Positions 44,212-52,896 of a stretch of 64,000 bases of DNA are shown piece after piece. The notes under the pieces were generated by a model. The model worked only from the letters and a program-made list of their open reading frames with translations, did not search any database and was not told the origin of the DNA. The first letter of the stretch is position 1; each line of letters opens with the position of its first letter. The DNA is taken from contig NZ_CP137636.1 of NCBI RefSeq assembly GCF_036670015.1, positions 1,466,501-1,530,500 on the forward strand. Direction: 5' to 3'. The DNA comes from Niallia sp. XMNu-256. Its GTDB lineage: Bacteria > Bacillota > Bacilli > Bacillales > Cytobacillaceae. A program made the translations under genes and the position numbers.

Positions 44212-45329
44212 ATGAAGAAATTACTTTTAACATTTTTTTAGTCTCAGCAATGTTAACTTTAGTAGGTTGTGGACAAAAGCCGACTAGTATAGTAGAAGAC
44301 TTTTTTAAATCATTTCAAAGTAGTAATTTAGAAAAGGCAAGTAGTTACGTACAAGGTGGATTAGATGATATTAAAACAGAAGAATTAGGAATCAATGAAG
44401 CTACAGCAGATGAAATAATTAAAGGGATCGTAAAAGATTTCAAATATGAAGATGTAAAAGAAGTATCCGTAAGCGATGAAAAAGCAGAAGTTGAAGCAAA
44501 GGTAACATCAGTAGACGTAAATGCTTTATTTACAGAAACGATTGGTGAAGTGATGCCACAATTGTTTGGAATTGCATTCACAAATCCAGAAGGTGGCGAG
44601 GATGTTGCTACAGATATGATATTTGACGCATTAAAGAATAATCTAAATGAAGAGGATGTAAAATTAGTTACTCGTACTGTTACTTTGAATCTTGAAAAGG
44701 ATACAGAAGGCGACTATAAAATTATTAATGATGAAAAATTACAGGAAGCTATCTTTGCTAACTCTTCTAAAATGGAGGATAAATCATTTGGAGATATGAT
44801 CGATGAAGAATCGGGAGAAGAGGAAGTGAGTGAAGAACCGCATACGAGTAAAGTGATCAAAACAATAGATGAAAATAAACAATATGATGCTAAACCGATG
44901 GTATTAAACATTCAAGAGATTTCATTTAAAAAAGCTTCAAATGTATCCACTGATGAACAAGACCGTATAAATTGGATTACAGAAAAAGAAATTGGAACTG
45001 AATTTGAATACCTATATATTAAATTTAATGCAGAAAATACATCAGATGAAGATGTTGATTTCCAAGCGATTCAAGAGGTAACCGTTTTTGCTAATGGAAA
45101 ACAAGAAACGGTAGACTCGCTTAATTATGATTTCATTGATTATGATGAATATGCAGATGGGGCAGCTTTTTATGGAAAGGTTAATAAAGATGGAGAAATA
45201 GGTTTGACTTTTGATACAAAACTTCAAGATGTGGAAAAAATTAGATTACAAATATCTCCAGTTTTAAATTCAGAAACATATGAAAGCTATGCAGATAGCC
45301 AAGTTGTAGAGATGGAAATAAGTAAATAA
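44212..45329 (+). pseudogene. Lipoprotein gene with frameshift in the signal peptide
   Basis: ATG 44212 follows AGGAG. MKKLLLTFF then TAG in the annotated base sequence, because a run of seven T (44233-44239) is one short. With eight T the signal peptide reads MKKLLLTFFLVSAMLTLVGC with lipobox LVGC, and continues through 355 intact codons: an N-terminal NTF2-like DUF4878-type domain (IVEDFFKSFQSSNLEKASSY) and a C-terminal domain of DUF4352/DUF5105 style. The only alternative start, GTG 44202, overlaps the ribosome site. A slippage-controlled or freshly broken gene. Confidence 0.75.
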
Positions 45330-45492
45330 TATAAAAACAATGATAATCCGAGGATATAAAGGACATAGGGACGGGCACTTCGTTCTGTTAATCGTAATAT
45401 CGCTCGTTCCTGTTTTACATTGTTAACTTATATAAGGTTATTAGATTCTGAATGAGCATTGCCGATGGTTTGGTTATGGGAAAGAAATGAAT

Positions 45493-45541
45493 TGCATCCC
45501 CAATTGTCAGACACAATAACAATTGGAGATGCAGTTTTTTT
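45493..45541. terminator. Hairpin terminator fused to type B repeat
   Basis: TGCATCcCCAATTGT with ACAATTGGaGATGCA followed by TTTTTTT. The type B repeat starts ten bases on. A similar hairpin and repeat pair occurs at 62581-62755. Confidence 0.75.
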
Positions 45542-45550
45542 ATGGCTTAA

Positions 45551-45667
45551 AAGTACCGGGAAGGTTCTAATGAATAGACCATAAAACCGGTCTTTCACTA
45601 GTTATTTTTATGATTCAACCCCTGAATTTTTTGTGAAAATGAAACGCGAGAACCGTCCCCATGTTTC
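45551..45667. repeat. GAAAC repeat, type B copy 3
   Basis: Degenerate left module (CCGGGAAGGTTCTAATG), centre GACCATAAAACC...TTTTTATGATTC, complete right module GAAACGCGAGAACCGTCCCC...GTTTC. Its terminal bases are part of the SDR gene's stop codon. Confidence 0.8.
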
Positions 45668-46415
45668 ATTCATAAATCATTTTTCTTGTCATGCCGCCAT
45701 CGATAATTAAGTTAATGCCTGTGACAAAGTCGTTTTCTTTTGAAGTTAAGTAGAGACAAGCTTGGGCGATGTCTTCGGGTTTGCCTACACGATTGGAAAA
45801 ATGTTGTTGATGATCCCGTGTGCTTAATTGTGAATAGTCTCCCGTTTCAATCCAACCGGGTGAAATACAATTAACCGTAATGTTGTCTGGACTAAACGAA
45901 GCTGCAAGAGCATGTGTAATGGACACAATTCCTCCTTTTGTAGCTGCATATGTTTCTGAATGGGGCTCAGACATCGTGGATCTTGTTGAGGCCATATTGA
46001 CAATTGAGCCGCCTTCATTATTTTTACGCATGTATTTCGCTGCTTCTCGTGACGCTAGAAAAACACTTCTTAAATTGGTGTGAATGATATCATCCCATTC
46101 TTCAACTGAAACTTCATAAGGGGATTTAAATAAAGCTTTGCCTGCATTATTAATTAAAATATCGATTCTTCCGTATTTTTCATAGGCTCTTTCCATTAAT
46201 GTGATGATGTCGTTTTCCTTTCTCACATCGACTTTAACAAAAAAAGCTTCTCCGCCCTGTAATTGAATTTCCTCCACCGTTTTCTTCCCAAGATGTTCAT
46301 CTAACTCCGCTACAACGACGTTCGCTCGGTTTTGTGAAAAAAGAGCTGCAACTCCTTTTCCAATTCCTTTTCCTGCTCCTGTGACAATCACGGTTTGAGA
46401 TGAAAAATCCACCAT
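45666..46415 (-). CDS. SDR family oxidoreductase
   Basis: 249 aa short-chain dehydrogenase: cofactor motif TGAGKGIGKG, NNAG, catalytic Ser in VNMASTRS and YAATK, and GWIETGD. NAD(P)-dependent; glucose-1-dehydrogenase-like, substrate unknown. ATG 46415 after GGAAGGATGA; the ten extra upstream codons are rejected. The TGA stop overlaps a GAAAC repeat end. Confidence 0.9.
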   Translation of the reverse strand: MVDFSSQTVIVTGAGKGIGKGVAALFSQNRANVVVAELDEHLGKKTVEEIQLQGGEAFFVKVDVRKENDIITLMERAYEKYGRIDILINNAGKALFKSPYEVSVEEWDDIIHTNLRSVFLASREAAKYMRKNNEGGSIVNMASTRSTMSEPHSETYAATKGGIVSITHALAASFSPDNITVNCISPGWIETGDYSQLSTRDHQQHFSNRVGKPEDIAQACLYLTSKENDFVTGINLIIDGGMTRKMIYE

Positions 46416-46752
46416 TTCATCCTTCCTTCCATTCGTAAAATGCACTCATCTTTTTATTTTGCAAAAATCTACCAAGTTATAATATAAATTTAACATTGGC
46501 AAATATTGAATAGCAATTATCTACATCCACTTTATAAAACCTGTACAAAAGGGCAGTCTCTTGTTGCTGTAAACACTAGGACGGTTTACAATGCTATCCT
46601 TCCTTTTTACAATAAAAAAGGAGTTATCATGATACGATTAAATCATTTATTTTGAATTACCTTATAAAAAGGTGATAAGCTAAAACTTGGGCACATTGTT
46701 TACGGGAGTAGTATGATGAAACTAATACATAGATAGTAGGAGAGTGTTGAAG

Positions 46753-47541
46753 ATGACAAAATATGAATTACCAAATGTTTGGCAGTGGGAAGAAGAGAAT
46801 TCGAATAGGGGTGCCAATCGTCCGACAGCCGGTGAACGTTTCGAACAAAAACTACCAGTCGGAGAAGCGCCTTTCCAACTCTATTCATTGGGAACGCCGA
46901 ATGGGATTAAAGTGACAATTATGCTAGAAGAATTAAAAGAGTTGGGTGTCGATGGTGCAGACTATGATTTGTATAAGATCCATATTGGAGAAGGCGACCA
47001 ATTTGGTTCGGACTTTGTCAAGATCAATCCTAATTCCAAGATCCCAGCCCTGGTCGATCAAAGTCAAAATCCACGAGTAGACATTTTTGAATCAGGGTCG
47101 ATTCTGCTTTACTTGGCTGAGAAATTTAATAAGCTGATCCCGACAGATATTCATGGACGGACTGAAACCCTTAATTGGCTATTCTGGCAAATTGGGTCAG
47201 GCCCTTATGTTGGTGGAGGGTTTGGTCACTTCTTCGCTTATGCGCCAGAGCCTATGAAATATCCTATTGATCGTTTTACTATGGAAACGAAACGTCAATT
47301 AGACTTACTTGATAAAACATTAGCTCAGCGTTCATATATCGCCGGTGATACCTATACGATCGCAGATATTGCTATATGGTCTTGGTACGGGCGTTTAGCT
47401 TTAGGAAAATTGTATAAAGGTTCTTCTGAATTTTTAAACGTGGGTGAATATACTCATCTCTTGGAATGGGCTCAACGTATTGCGGAACGCCCAGGTGTTC
47501 AAAAAGGTTTGGCAGCTAAGTATCAATCGCTTGCAGAGTAG
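46753..47541 (+). CDS. yghU: Glutathione S-transferase family protein (YghU-like)
   Basis: 262 aa. The N-terminal PNVWQWEEEN...NRPTAGERFEQKLPVG extension and thioredoxin-fold LYSLGTPNGIKVTIML, NPNSKIPALVD and ESGSILLYLAEKF are those of YghU/YfcG-type GSTs, which act as disulfide-bond reductases. ATG 46753 has TAGGAGAG eight bases upstream. Since Bacillus makes bacillithiol rather than glutathione, the thiol partner is an open question. Confidence 0.88.
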   Translation: MTKYELPNVWQWEEENSNRGANRPTAGERFEQKLPVGEAPFQLYSLGTPNGIKVTIMLEELKELGVDGADYDLYKIHIGEGDQFGSDFVKINPNSKIPALVDQSQNPRVDIFESGSILLYLAEKFNKLIPTDIHGRTETLNWLFWQIGSGPYVGGGFGHFFAYAPEPMKYPIDRFTMETKRQLDLLDKTLAQRSYIAGDTYTIADIAIWSWYGRLALGKLYKGSSEFLNVGEYTHLLEWAQRIAERPGVQKGLAAKYQSLAE

Positions 47542-47550
47542 TTCAAAAAA

Positions 47551-47620
47551 ATGAAACTTCCATCAGTGGGGGGTCTTTCATCTCTCACTGTTGGAAAGCC
47601 CGAGGCTAACAGGCTTGCTG
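47551..47620. repeat. Repeat C copy 2, inverted
   Basis: CATCAGTGGGGGGTCTTTCA with ACTGTTGGAAAGCCC; reverse complement aligns with the hairpin part of 14640-14735. Sits nine bases after the GST stop. Confidence 0.55.
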
Positions 47621-47891
47621 GTCACGCAAGTGTATTTAGTCAAATAGATAGGGTTCTTCCTGAGAAAGGAAGTACTCTCATTCTTGAATAGCATAGGCTA
47701 GTTATTTTATTTAACGTGAACCATATCACAAGCAAATGAGGTTTTTGAATTTCTTATAAATTGTAAAAATGAATACGATTACAAGGGCATCTTTCTTGAG
47801 CTATAATAAAATAAATGGGTAAAATTTGAAATCCTTTGAAATACATAGTGAACCAATCTGACCTCAATACAAATGGACAGGAAGAACGGCT

Positions 47892-48896
47892 ATGAGTGAT
47901 ATAGAAATCGTGCATCGTCAAAATTCAATTTTATTTATATTAATAAGTATTTATTATTTTATACATATAACCATTAATAGTTTAATGGAAGGAATAGCAA
48001 GTATTTTTCCCCCAGCTTTTCTATTTATATTATTCGCTATCATTCTGATATTACTTATTTACAGTAGAGTAAATCCAAAGATAACCATGTATGTCATAAT
48101 CAGCTGTATCTATATCTATTTTTATTTCTTACTTAAAGATTCTCCGTATTTAGTAAACTATTTTTTCATGTGGCTGGCTCTCCCTTTAAGTGCCATCTAT
48201 CAAAATAAACAAGTGGTAGCCGTAGCAGGCACTGCTTCAATTATTCTTACATTTTACTCTTTTTTCTACCTTCACTCTGAAATTTTCCCGAATGTTGTCA
48301 GGGAAGACTTTACCTATTTGGTTTTGTTTGGTGTATTCAACACCATTTTCATATTTACATTTATTCACAAGTTAAGAGCGACAAACGCGAAGCTGAAGGA
48401 ATTAGCGTTTCATGATCCTTTAACTGGAGCGGCGAATCGGTTGTTACTCAAGGAAAAGTTTCATTTGCTGAAACGTACAAAGGTCCATTCGATCGCACTA
48501 TTTTTTATTGACATGAATGGTTTCAAAAAAATAAATGATACGTATGGCCATGATGCAGGAGATCAACTATTGACGGAAATGGTATCAAGGGTAAATGATG
48601 TACTAAGAAATACAGATTTGCTTTGTCGGTTAGGTGGAGATGAATTTGTCATCTTATTTTCCAATATCGATCGTCAGATACTAGAAACGATTCCGAAGAG
48701 AATTCAACTTGCATTGGAAAAGCCAGTGGTTTTGAACCATCAATCCATCCATCTTTCTGCAAGTATTGGGTGGTCCTACACAGAGGAAGTTTCACATGCA
48801 GATTTGGAAAAGATGATAAAAGAAGCGGACAGAGCGATGTACAGAGAAAAGAAGGGGTGTATGGATAGCCGATGCCCCGGACAAATTTTAAGCTAG
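47892..48896 (+). CDS. Membrane-bound diguanylate cyclase (GGDEF)
   Basis: 334 aa. About six hydrophobic segments in the first 160 residues, then GGDEF domain FHDPLTGAANRLLLKEKF, FFIDMNGFKKINDTYGHDAG and RLGGDEFVIL. The catalytic GGDEF is intact and an RxxD product-inhibition site (RNTD) lies five residues before it, so it should make c-di-GMP with feedback control. No EAL domain. Input signal via the membrane domain is unknown. Confidence 0.92.
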   Translation: MSDIEIVHRQNSILFILISIYYFIHITINSLMEGIASIFPPAFLFILFAIILILLIYSRVNPKITMYVIISCIYIYFYFLLKDSPYLVNYFFMWLALPLSAIYQNKQVVAVAGTASIILTFYSFFYLHSEIFPNVVREDFTYLVLFGVFNTIFIFTFIHKLRATNAKLKELAFHDPLTGAANRLLLKEKFHLLKRTKVHSIALFFIDMNGFKKINDTYGHDAGDQLLTEMVSRVNDVLRNTDLLCRLGGDEFVILFSNIDRQILETIPKRIQLALEKPVVLNHQSIHLSASIGWSYTEEVSHADLEKMIKEADRAMYREKKGCMDSRCPGQILS

Positions 48897-49008
48897 CAAC
48901 TTGAAAACATTCTTGGTTTGATAACGAGATTAATCAACTGATCCTTGTCCCTGTTAGATTTGGTGGGGAAGACGTTTTAATTGGAATAGGTTATTTAATC
49001 CAGCAAGT

Positions 49009-49083
49009 GGGTTGAACGGCTCCTCAACTAGTGACTTTTTTAAAGTGTTCACTAGTTGGGAGTTAGTTCAACCCTCTTTTTTT
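49009..49083 (+). terminator. Large terminator after the GGDEF gene
   Basis: GGGTTGAAC...CAACTAGTGA pairs with TCACTAGTTGGG...GTTCAACCC, followed by TTTTTTT. Confidence 0.85.
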
Positions 49084-49111
49084 ATTCCCATAATTTTTTG
49101 AAAAATGGGTA

Positions 49112-49158
49112 TTGACAAAAGTTGTTGTCCGCCATTAAAGTTGCCTTAAGGAAACTTT
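49112..49158 (+). promoter_or_regulatory. Promoter with MntR box
   Basis: TTGACA at 49112, TTAAAG-like -10, and AAAGTTGCCTTAAGGAAACT at 49137, a near-perfect palindrome matching the known MntR operator core TTGCCTTAAGGAAAC. Mn-repressed control of the remnant transporter downstream. Confidence 0.78.
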
Positions 49159-49203
49159 TTAAGTTAAGATAAAGAAATATTTACTTTTCCAAAATTAAAG
49201 AGG

Positions 49204-49824
49204 GTTAGATTTATATCTGCTGCCCATCTTGATGTACAGCATGCTTTAATGGGAGAGATCGCGTTTGACCCTTGGAATACAATGGGCTTGCCAATTGTTG
49301 GTGAGGTTCCCATCGCTACCTTTATGTTGATTCTCGTGTTGATCGTTATCGTTGTAATCATTGGCGCCTTTTATAAAGAGTGGAAATTAACAACCTTTGA
49401 TTCAGCACTTGCAGTGAGCTTAGGGATTCCTGTCATGGTCTTGCACTATTTATTTATGACGCTTGTTTCAATCACAACGGTGGCAGGATTTGATGCAGTG
49501 GGAGCAATAATGGTCGTTGCTATGATGATTGCCCCGGCAGCTTCAGCTTATCTTTGGATCGATCGATTATCGATGATGATGATTTTAATTGCCGAATTTA
49601 GTGTCTTATCCGCTGTGATTGGTTAATATTTTGCCCTATGGGTCGATACAAGCATTTCTGGTTCCATGGCTCTGGCGATGGGTGTGACTTTCTTCATTTG
49701 CTTTATTTTTTCTCCTCGCCATAGACTGCTCTCCAATTGGTTACGGCCAGTACGATCCATTGAGGGAGAAAAGATGAAAAGTGATAGAGAAAGGAGAGGA
49801 AATCCTCATGAATCAGAGTCATAG
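49204..49824 (+). pseudogene. Truncated manganese/zinc ABC transporter permease
   Basis: Only the C-terminal half of an MntC/MntD-type permease remains. The segment YGE-like LMGEIAFDPWN, KLTTFDSALAVSLGIPV and TTVAGFDAVGAIMVVAMMIA fit the metal permease family. The frame starts within AAHLDVQHALMGE without a start codon, has an in-frame TAA at 49624 and continues YFALWVDTSISGSMALAMG to 49824. The genes that normally precede it (binding protein, ATPase, first permease) are missing between here and the MntR box. Confidence 0.8.
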
Positions 49825-49942
49825 AACCCGCGTGCGGATGATTAAGTACGCAGTCATTTTTAAAGCCATTGGGATTCTAAATGAAGACGATTATCAGAAA
49901 ATCGTTAGACCGATCATCCACAATGAACGGGTATATAAATAA
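49808..49942 (+). CDS. Small basic protein after the permease remnant
   Basis: 44 aa from ATG 49808 with AAAGGAGAGG upstream; overlaps the end of the permease remnant by 17 bases. Soluble and basic (SHRTRVRMIKYAVIFKAIGI). Probably the last gene of the former Mn operon. No family known. Confidence 0.5.
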   Translation: MNQSHRTRVRMIKYAVIFKAIGILNEDDYQKIVRPIIHNERVYK

Positions 49943-49959
49943 TTTTTAAATTGAAAAAC

Positions 49960-50003
49960 AAAGGGTTCCCACTTTATTTGAAAAAGGGGGACTCTTTATT
50001 TTT
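49960..50003 (+). terminator. Terminator after the manganese operon remnant
   Basis: AAAGGGTTCCC pairs with GGGGGACTCTTT, then ATTTTTC. Confidence 0.7.
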
Positions 50004-50570
50004 CTTTCTAAACTTCCCTTAAATGAAACTATTTGATGAATTGATTATTTGATGAATTTTTCTTTGCCGACATGAAAAAGTCTTAAATTTAAACGACGAT
50101 TGGATAGGAAAGTAGAAGCTGTATACCTGGAAATTTTGCTAGGCCTTTTTGTTTATAAAATTATGAAAATAACCTACAATTAGATTCATGTATCTGTAGG
50201 TTTGTTTCAGAATGATGCGAATGTAATGAATAGGGATATGGTTTAATCTACATAACTACAAATCTAAACAAAGGATAGAAATACATAGGAAAGCGTACAA
50301 TTTTTGGTCATACGGTTATCAAACTCTAGGTAAGGAATGCCTAATGCAAAGAAATTTTCTAAAGCTTTAACAGGAAGACAGTTTTCTGATGAGCCCAACC
50401 TGTATTTAGCAATTAATTGATGGATGTTTTGACAATATGTTTTATTAATCGTTTTAAAATCATTTACTCAGTGATGGATTATATAAAGGTGGCTACTATA
50501 CATATTTGTAAAGCTGTACTTATTTCAAACGGGGCAGAAGAGTTGAAGAAAATACTTAGGGGGAAGAAAG
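50004..50570. other. 570-bp stretch without a recognised gene
   Basis: AT-rich, no ORF with a ribosome site, no clear repeat. Confidence 0.5.
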
Positions 50571-50981
50571 ATGATAAAGAAAATATTTGGCTTTAATGAT
50601 AGAAACCCTTTAGAAAATATTACTTTGAATAACATTCAAGACAAGTTGTATGAAATAGGTTTTAATAAGGAATTTGCTGAAGAAATAATGATTATTTTAG
50701 AAAAGAGAATTAACAAGTATGGTAAAAAAGAATTCCAAGAATGGTTTAACGGATTAAATTATAGTGTACCAGAAGAATTTAAAGATGAATTACTAGCTAT
50801 TAGAATATATGAAGAACATTCGTTCTTAATTGAGGAACAAGTGAAAGAGTTAGAAAAAGAAACAAAATTGTCCTGGGAAATACAAGCTGAAGATTTAAAG
50901 AATATAAATGAAAGAGCAAGAAAAGTTCAGTTAGTAATAAGAGATAGGCTCTCAGGTATTGCTTTAGACTTGTTAATTTAA
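50571..50981 (+). CDS. Soluble helical protein of unknown function
   Basis: 136 aa, mostly helical, charged (KLYEIGFNKEFAEEIMIILE; LSWEIQAEDLKNINERARKV). GGGGGAAG lies before the ATG. Followed by a spacer unit of the accessory-region kind (GGTAGCGTTAGCGTAG, GGCTGTCATTTCGGCAGCTC, T run). Confidence 0.66.
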   Translation: MIKKIFGFNDRNPLENITLNNIQDKLYEIGFNKEFAEEIMIILEKRINKYGKKEFQEWFNGLNYSVPEEFKDELLAIRIYEEHSFLIEEQVKELEKETKLSWEIQAEDLKNINERARKVQLVIRDRLSGIALDLLI

Positions 50982-50984
50982 AGG

Positions 50985-51040
50985 GTAGCGTTAGCGTAGT
51001 TCAAGGCTGTCATTTCGGCAGCTCTTTTTATTGAATTAAA
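50985..51040. repeat. Accessory-region spacer unit
   Basis: GGCTGTCATTTCGGCAGCTC followed by TTTTTATTGAATTAAAGTGG; shows that the spacer also occurs at this locus. Confidence 0.6.
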
Positions 51041-51088
51041 GTGGAACAAGAAAGAATGGTAAGATTCAAAAAAAATCGAGGTGATATC

Positions 51089-51349
51089 GTGAAATATACT
51101 TGTCCTTGTTGTGGTTATAAAACATTAGACGAAGAACCACCAAACACCTATGACATTTGTGAAATTTGTTTTTGGGAAGATGACGGCTTTCAATATAGAT
51201 ATCCAGATGAAACTGGTGCTAATTATGTTTCCTATAGAGAAGCACAGCAAAACTTTATGAAATTTGGTGCTAAAGGTAAAAGAAGTTTGAAATTTGTAAG
51301 ACCTCCAAATAAGTCCGATATAAAAGACCCTAATTGGAAACCGTTATAA
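51089..51349 (+). CDS. CPCC family cysteine-rich protein
   Basis: 86 aa. YTCPCCGYKTL, CEICFWEDDGFQY and NYVSYREAQQNFMKFGA are the CPCC-domain signature (four Cys, probably one Zn). GTG 51089 follows GAGGTG; the longer frame is rejected. CPCC proteins are common in immunity-gene neighbourhoods. Confidence 0.85.
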   Translation: MKYTCPCCGYKTLDEEPPNTYDICEICFWEDDGFQYRYPDETGANYVSYREAQQNFMKFGAKGKRSLKFVRPPNKSDIKDPNWKPL

Positions 51350-51689
51350 GTAATTCGTCTAAACTAACGGTAGCTTTAAAAATAAGGAAAATTAAAGAGC
51401 CTAAAATATGTAAGGTTTTATGTACTGCTTGTATATTTAGACTTCATTCTATTCAAACATACTGCCATAAACAGCATTTCTAGTTGCCAAATATACCAAG
51501 ACAGCATTTTAATGAAGCAACAAAGAATAAATGGTAGAACAAATAAAATAAATTGTAAAGAAGTAGCTGTTCTTGATAAAGATAAAAAATTTGATTAATA
51601 AATTTGAAGTTAAATTTAGAGTAGGAATTTACCTAAATGAATTTGGTAATGGCAAACATTCAAGAGCCATTCAACGGAAGATCAATAAA
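51350..51689. other. Intergenic stretch
   Basis: No gene; AT-rich sequence leading into the IS3 remnant. Confidence 0.45.
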
Positions 51690-51765
51690 TACTTCCGCAA
51701 AAGATAGCTAAAAGGCATGAGTCCAATACAATACCGGATTCACGCCCTACAAGCACCTTAAAATT
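51690..51765 (+). mobile_element. 3' remnant of an IS3-family transposase (OrfB)
   Basis: KYFRKR-stop-LKGMSPIQYRIHALQAP: the last codons typical of IS150/IS3 OrfB (KLKGMSPVxYRxHAL). Everything 5' is gone. The truncated GAAAC repeat starts 28 bp later. Confidence 0.65.
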
Positions 51766-51792
51766 CGTGTCTACCTTTCTGAAGCAAGCTCA

Positions 51793-51860
51793 TTCTCGCG
51801 TTTTAGTTGTTAGGTAAAAGGAATAACATGGATGAAACATCAGAACCGTCCCCGCGTTTC
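51793..51860. repeat. GAAAC repeat, type A copy 6 (left end truncated)
   Basis: Begins in TTCTCGCGTTTTAG, then GAATAACATGGATGAAACAT and CAGAACCGTCCCCGCGTTTC. The right end forms part of the thermonuclease gene's stop codon. Confidence 0.82.
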
Positions 51861-52737
51861 ATCGTTGGCTTGCTCGAAATCCTGCTTGTTCAGCTTCTTT
51901 TTGACTGCAGAAGTATTGTTCTCCTTTGGAGAGATCGATTTGTGTCACTTCATAATATTGCTGACCTGGCATGTGATAGATCTTCTCGCCACTTGATGAA
52001 ATATTTCCTTTTATATCACAAGTTTTTGATGGAGAAGGAGAGGTTTGACGGTTCTTTTCGGAACTAGAATTTGTAGATTTTTGAGTTCCTTCTGCCACTT
52101 CTTTATAAAAACCGTCTTCTCTGGCATAGTTTTCAATACTCCAAATGCCTACACCTTTCTTTTGAGCTTCTTTCTGAATGGCGTAGTATTGGTCCACATA
52201 CTTAGTATTCGGAGCATATACATAGGCAACTCTAGCCAATCCATTTCGCAATAATTCTTCCTGAACGCTCTTTCCATCTATATAGAGGTAATACAGAAGG
52301 CGGCCATACTTATCGCGATCACCGACATCCTTTTCAAGCTGAACCGTTCTTCCTTCTAACAGTTGCTTAACAAAGTCTTTTGCTTCTTGGCCAAAAGGTT
52401 GTTCTCCAAAACGAGGATGATTGGTCTCCGGTGTATCTACTAATAAAAATCTGACTGATTCAACGCTCCCATTGATTCTAACTTTAATCGTATCGCCGTC
52501 AGTAACAGATACTACTTCCGCATCAAATGTATGTTTGTCTGATGACTGTTCTGGTTTCGTTGATTCATTTTCTTGTTTTTCTGGTTCCGTTTCAATTGGA
52601 TCCGTTAAAGCTTCCTCTTGTTGCACCGTATCGTTCTTTGTTTCTTCTTGTTGTCCGGTGGTTAAATCCTCACTTTCGCATCCAAACAATATGGTAATCG
52701 TTAGAAGTAAAAATAATGGTAATTTGACACTTTTCAA
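51859..52737 (-). CDS. Thermonuclease-family lipoprotein
   Basis: 292 aa. Lipobox LFGC near residue 20, acidic linker, then SNase domain VTDGDTIKVRI, VRFLLVDTPETNHP and DKYGRLLYYLYIDG with the catalytic Arg and Glu, and a C-terminal Cys-containing excalibur-like part (CDIKGNISSSGEKIYHMPGQ...YFCSQKEAEQAGF). Secreted nuclease anchored to the membrane, as YncB. TTG start after AAGGGGGAG. Stop TGA overlaps a GAAAC repeat. Confidence 0.9.
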   Translation of the reverse strand: MKSVKLPLFLLLTITILFGCESEDLTTGQQEETKNDTVQQEEALTDPIETEPEKQENESTKPEQSSDKHTFDAEVVSVTDGDTIKVRINGSVESVRFLLVDTPETNHPRFGEQPFGQEAKDFVKQLLEGRTVQLEKDVGDRDKYGRLLYYLYIDGKSVQEELLRNGLARVAYVYAPNTKYVDQYYAIQKEAQKKGVGIWSIENYAREDGFYKEVAEGTQKSTNSSSEKNRQTSPSPSKTCDIKGNISSSGEKIYHMPGQQYYEVTQIDLSKGEQYFCSQKEAEQAGFRASQR

Positions 52738-52874
52738 ACGAGCGCTCCCCCTTGTTTTACAAATAGTAGTAAGGGTTTACTGATTGCTATGATCATAACC
52801 CCTAAAACCTATTTCTATGAAATTTAATTTTCACCCGTATCTATTCTACTATTTTTTCAGATTGCAGTAAAATC

Positions 52875-52896
52875 ATGAAACGGCCCCAGTGTTTCA
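52875..52896. repeat. Short GAAAC module with shortened middle
   Basis: TGAAACGGCCCCAGTGTTTC between thermonuclease and DUF421 genes; similar TGAAACGGCCCCAGTGTTT at 53673 and GAAACGGCACC at 61239. On the minus strand, its end forms the DUF421 stop. Confidence 0.7.
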
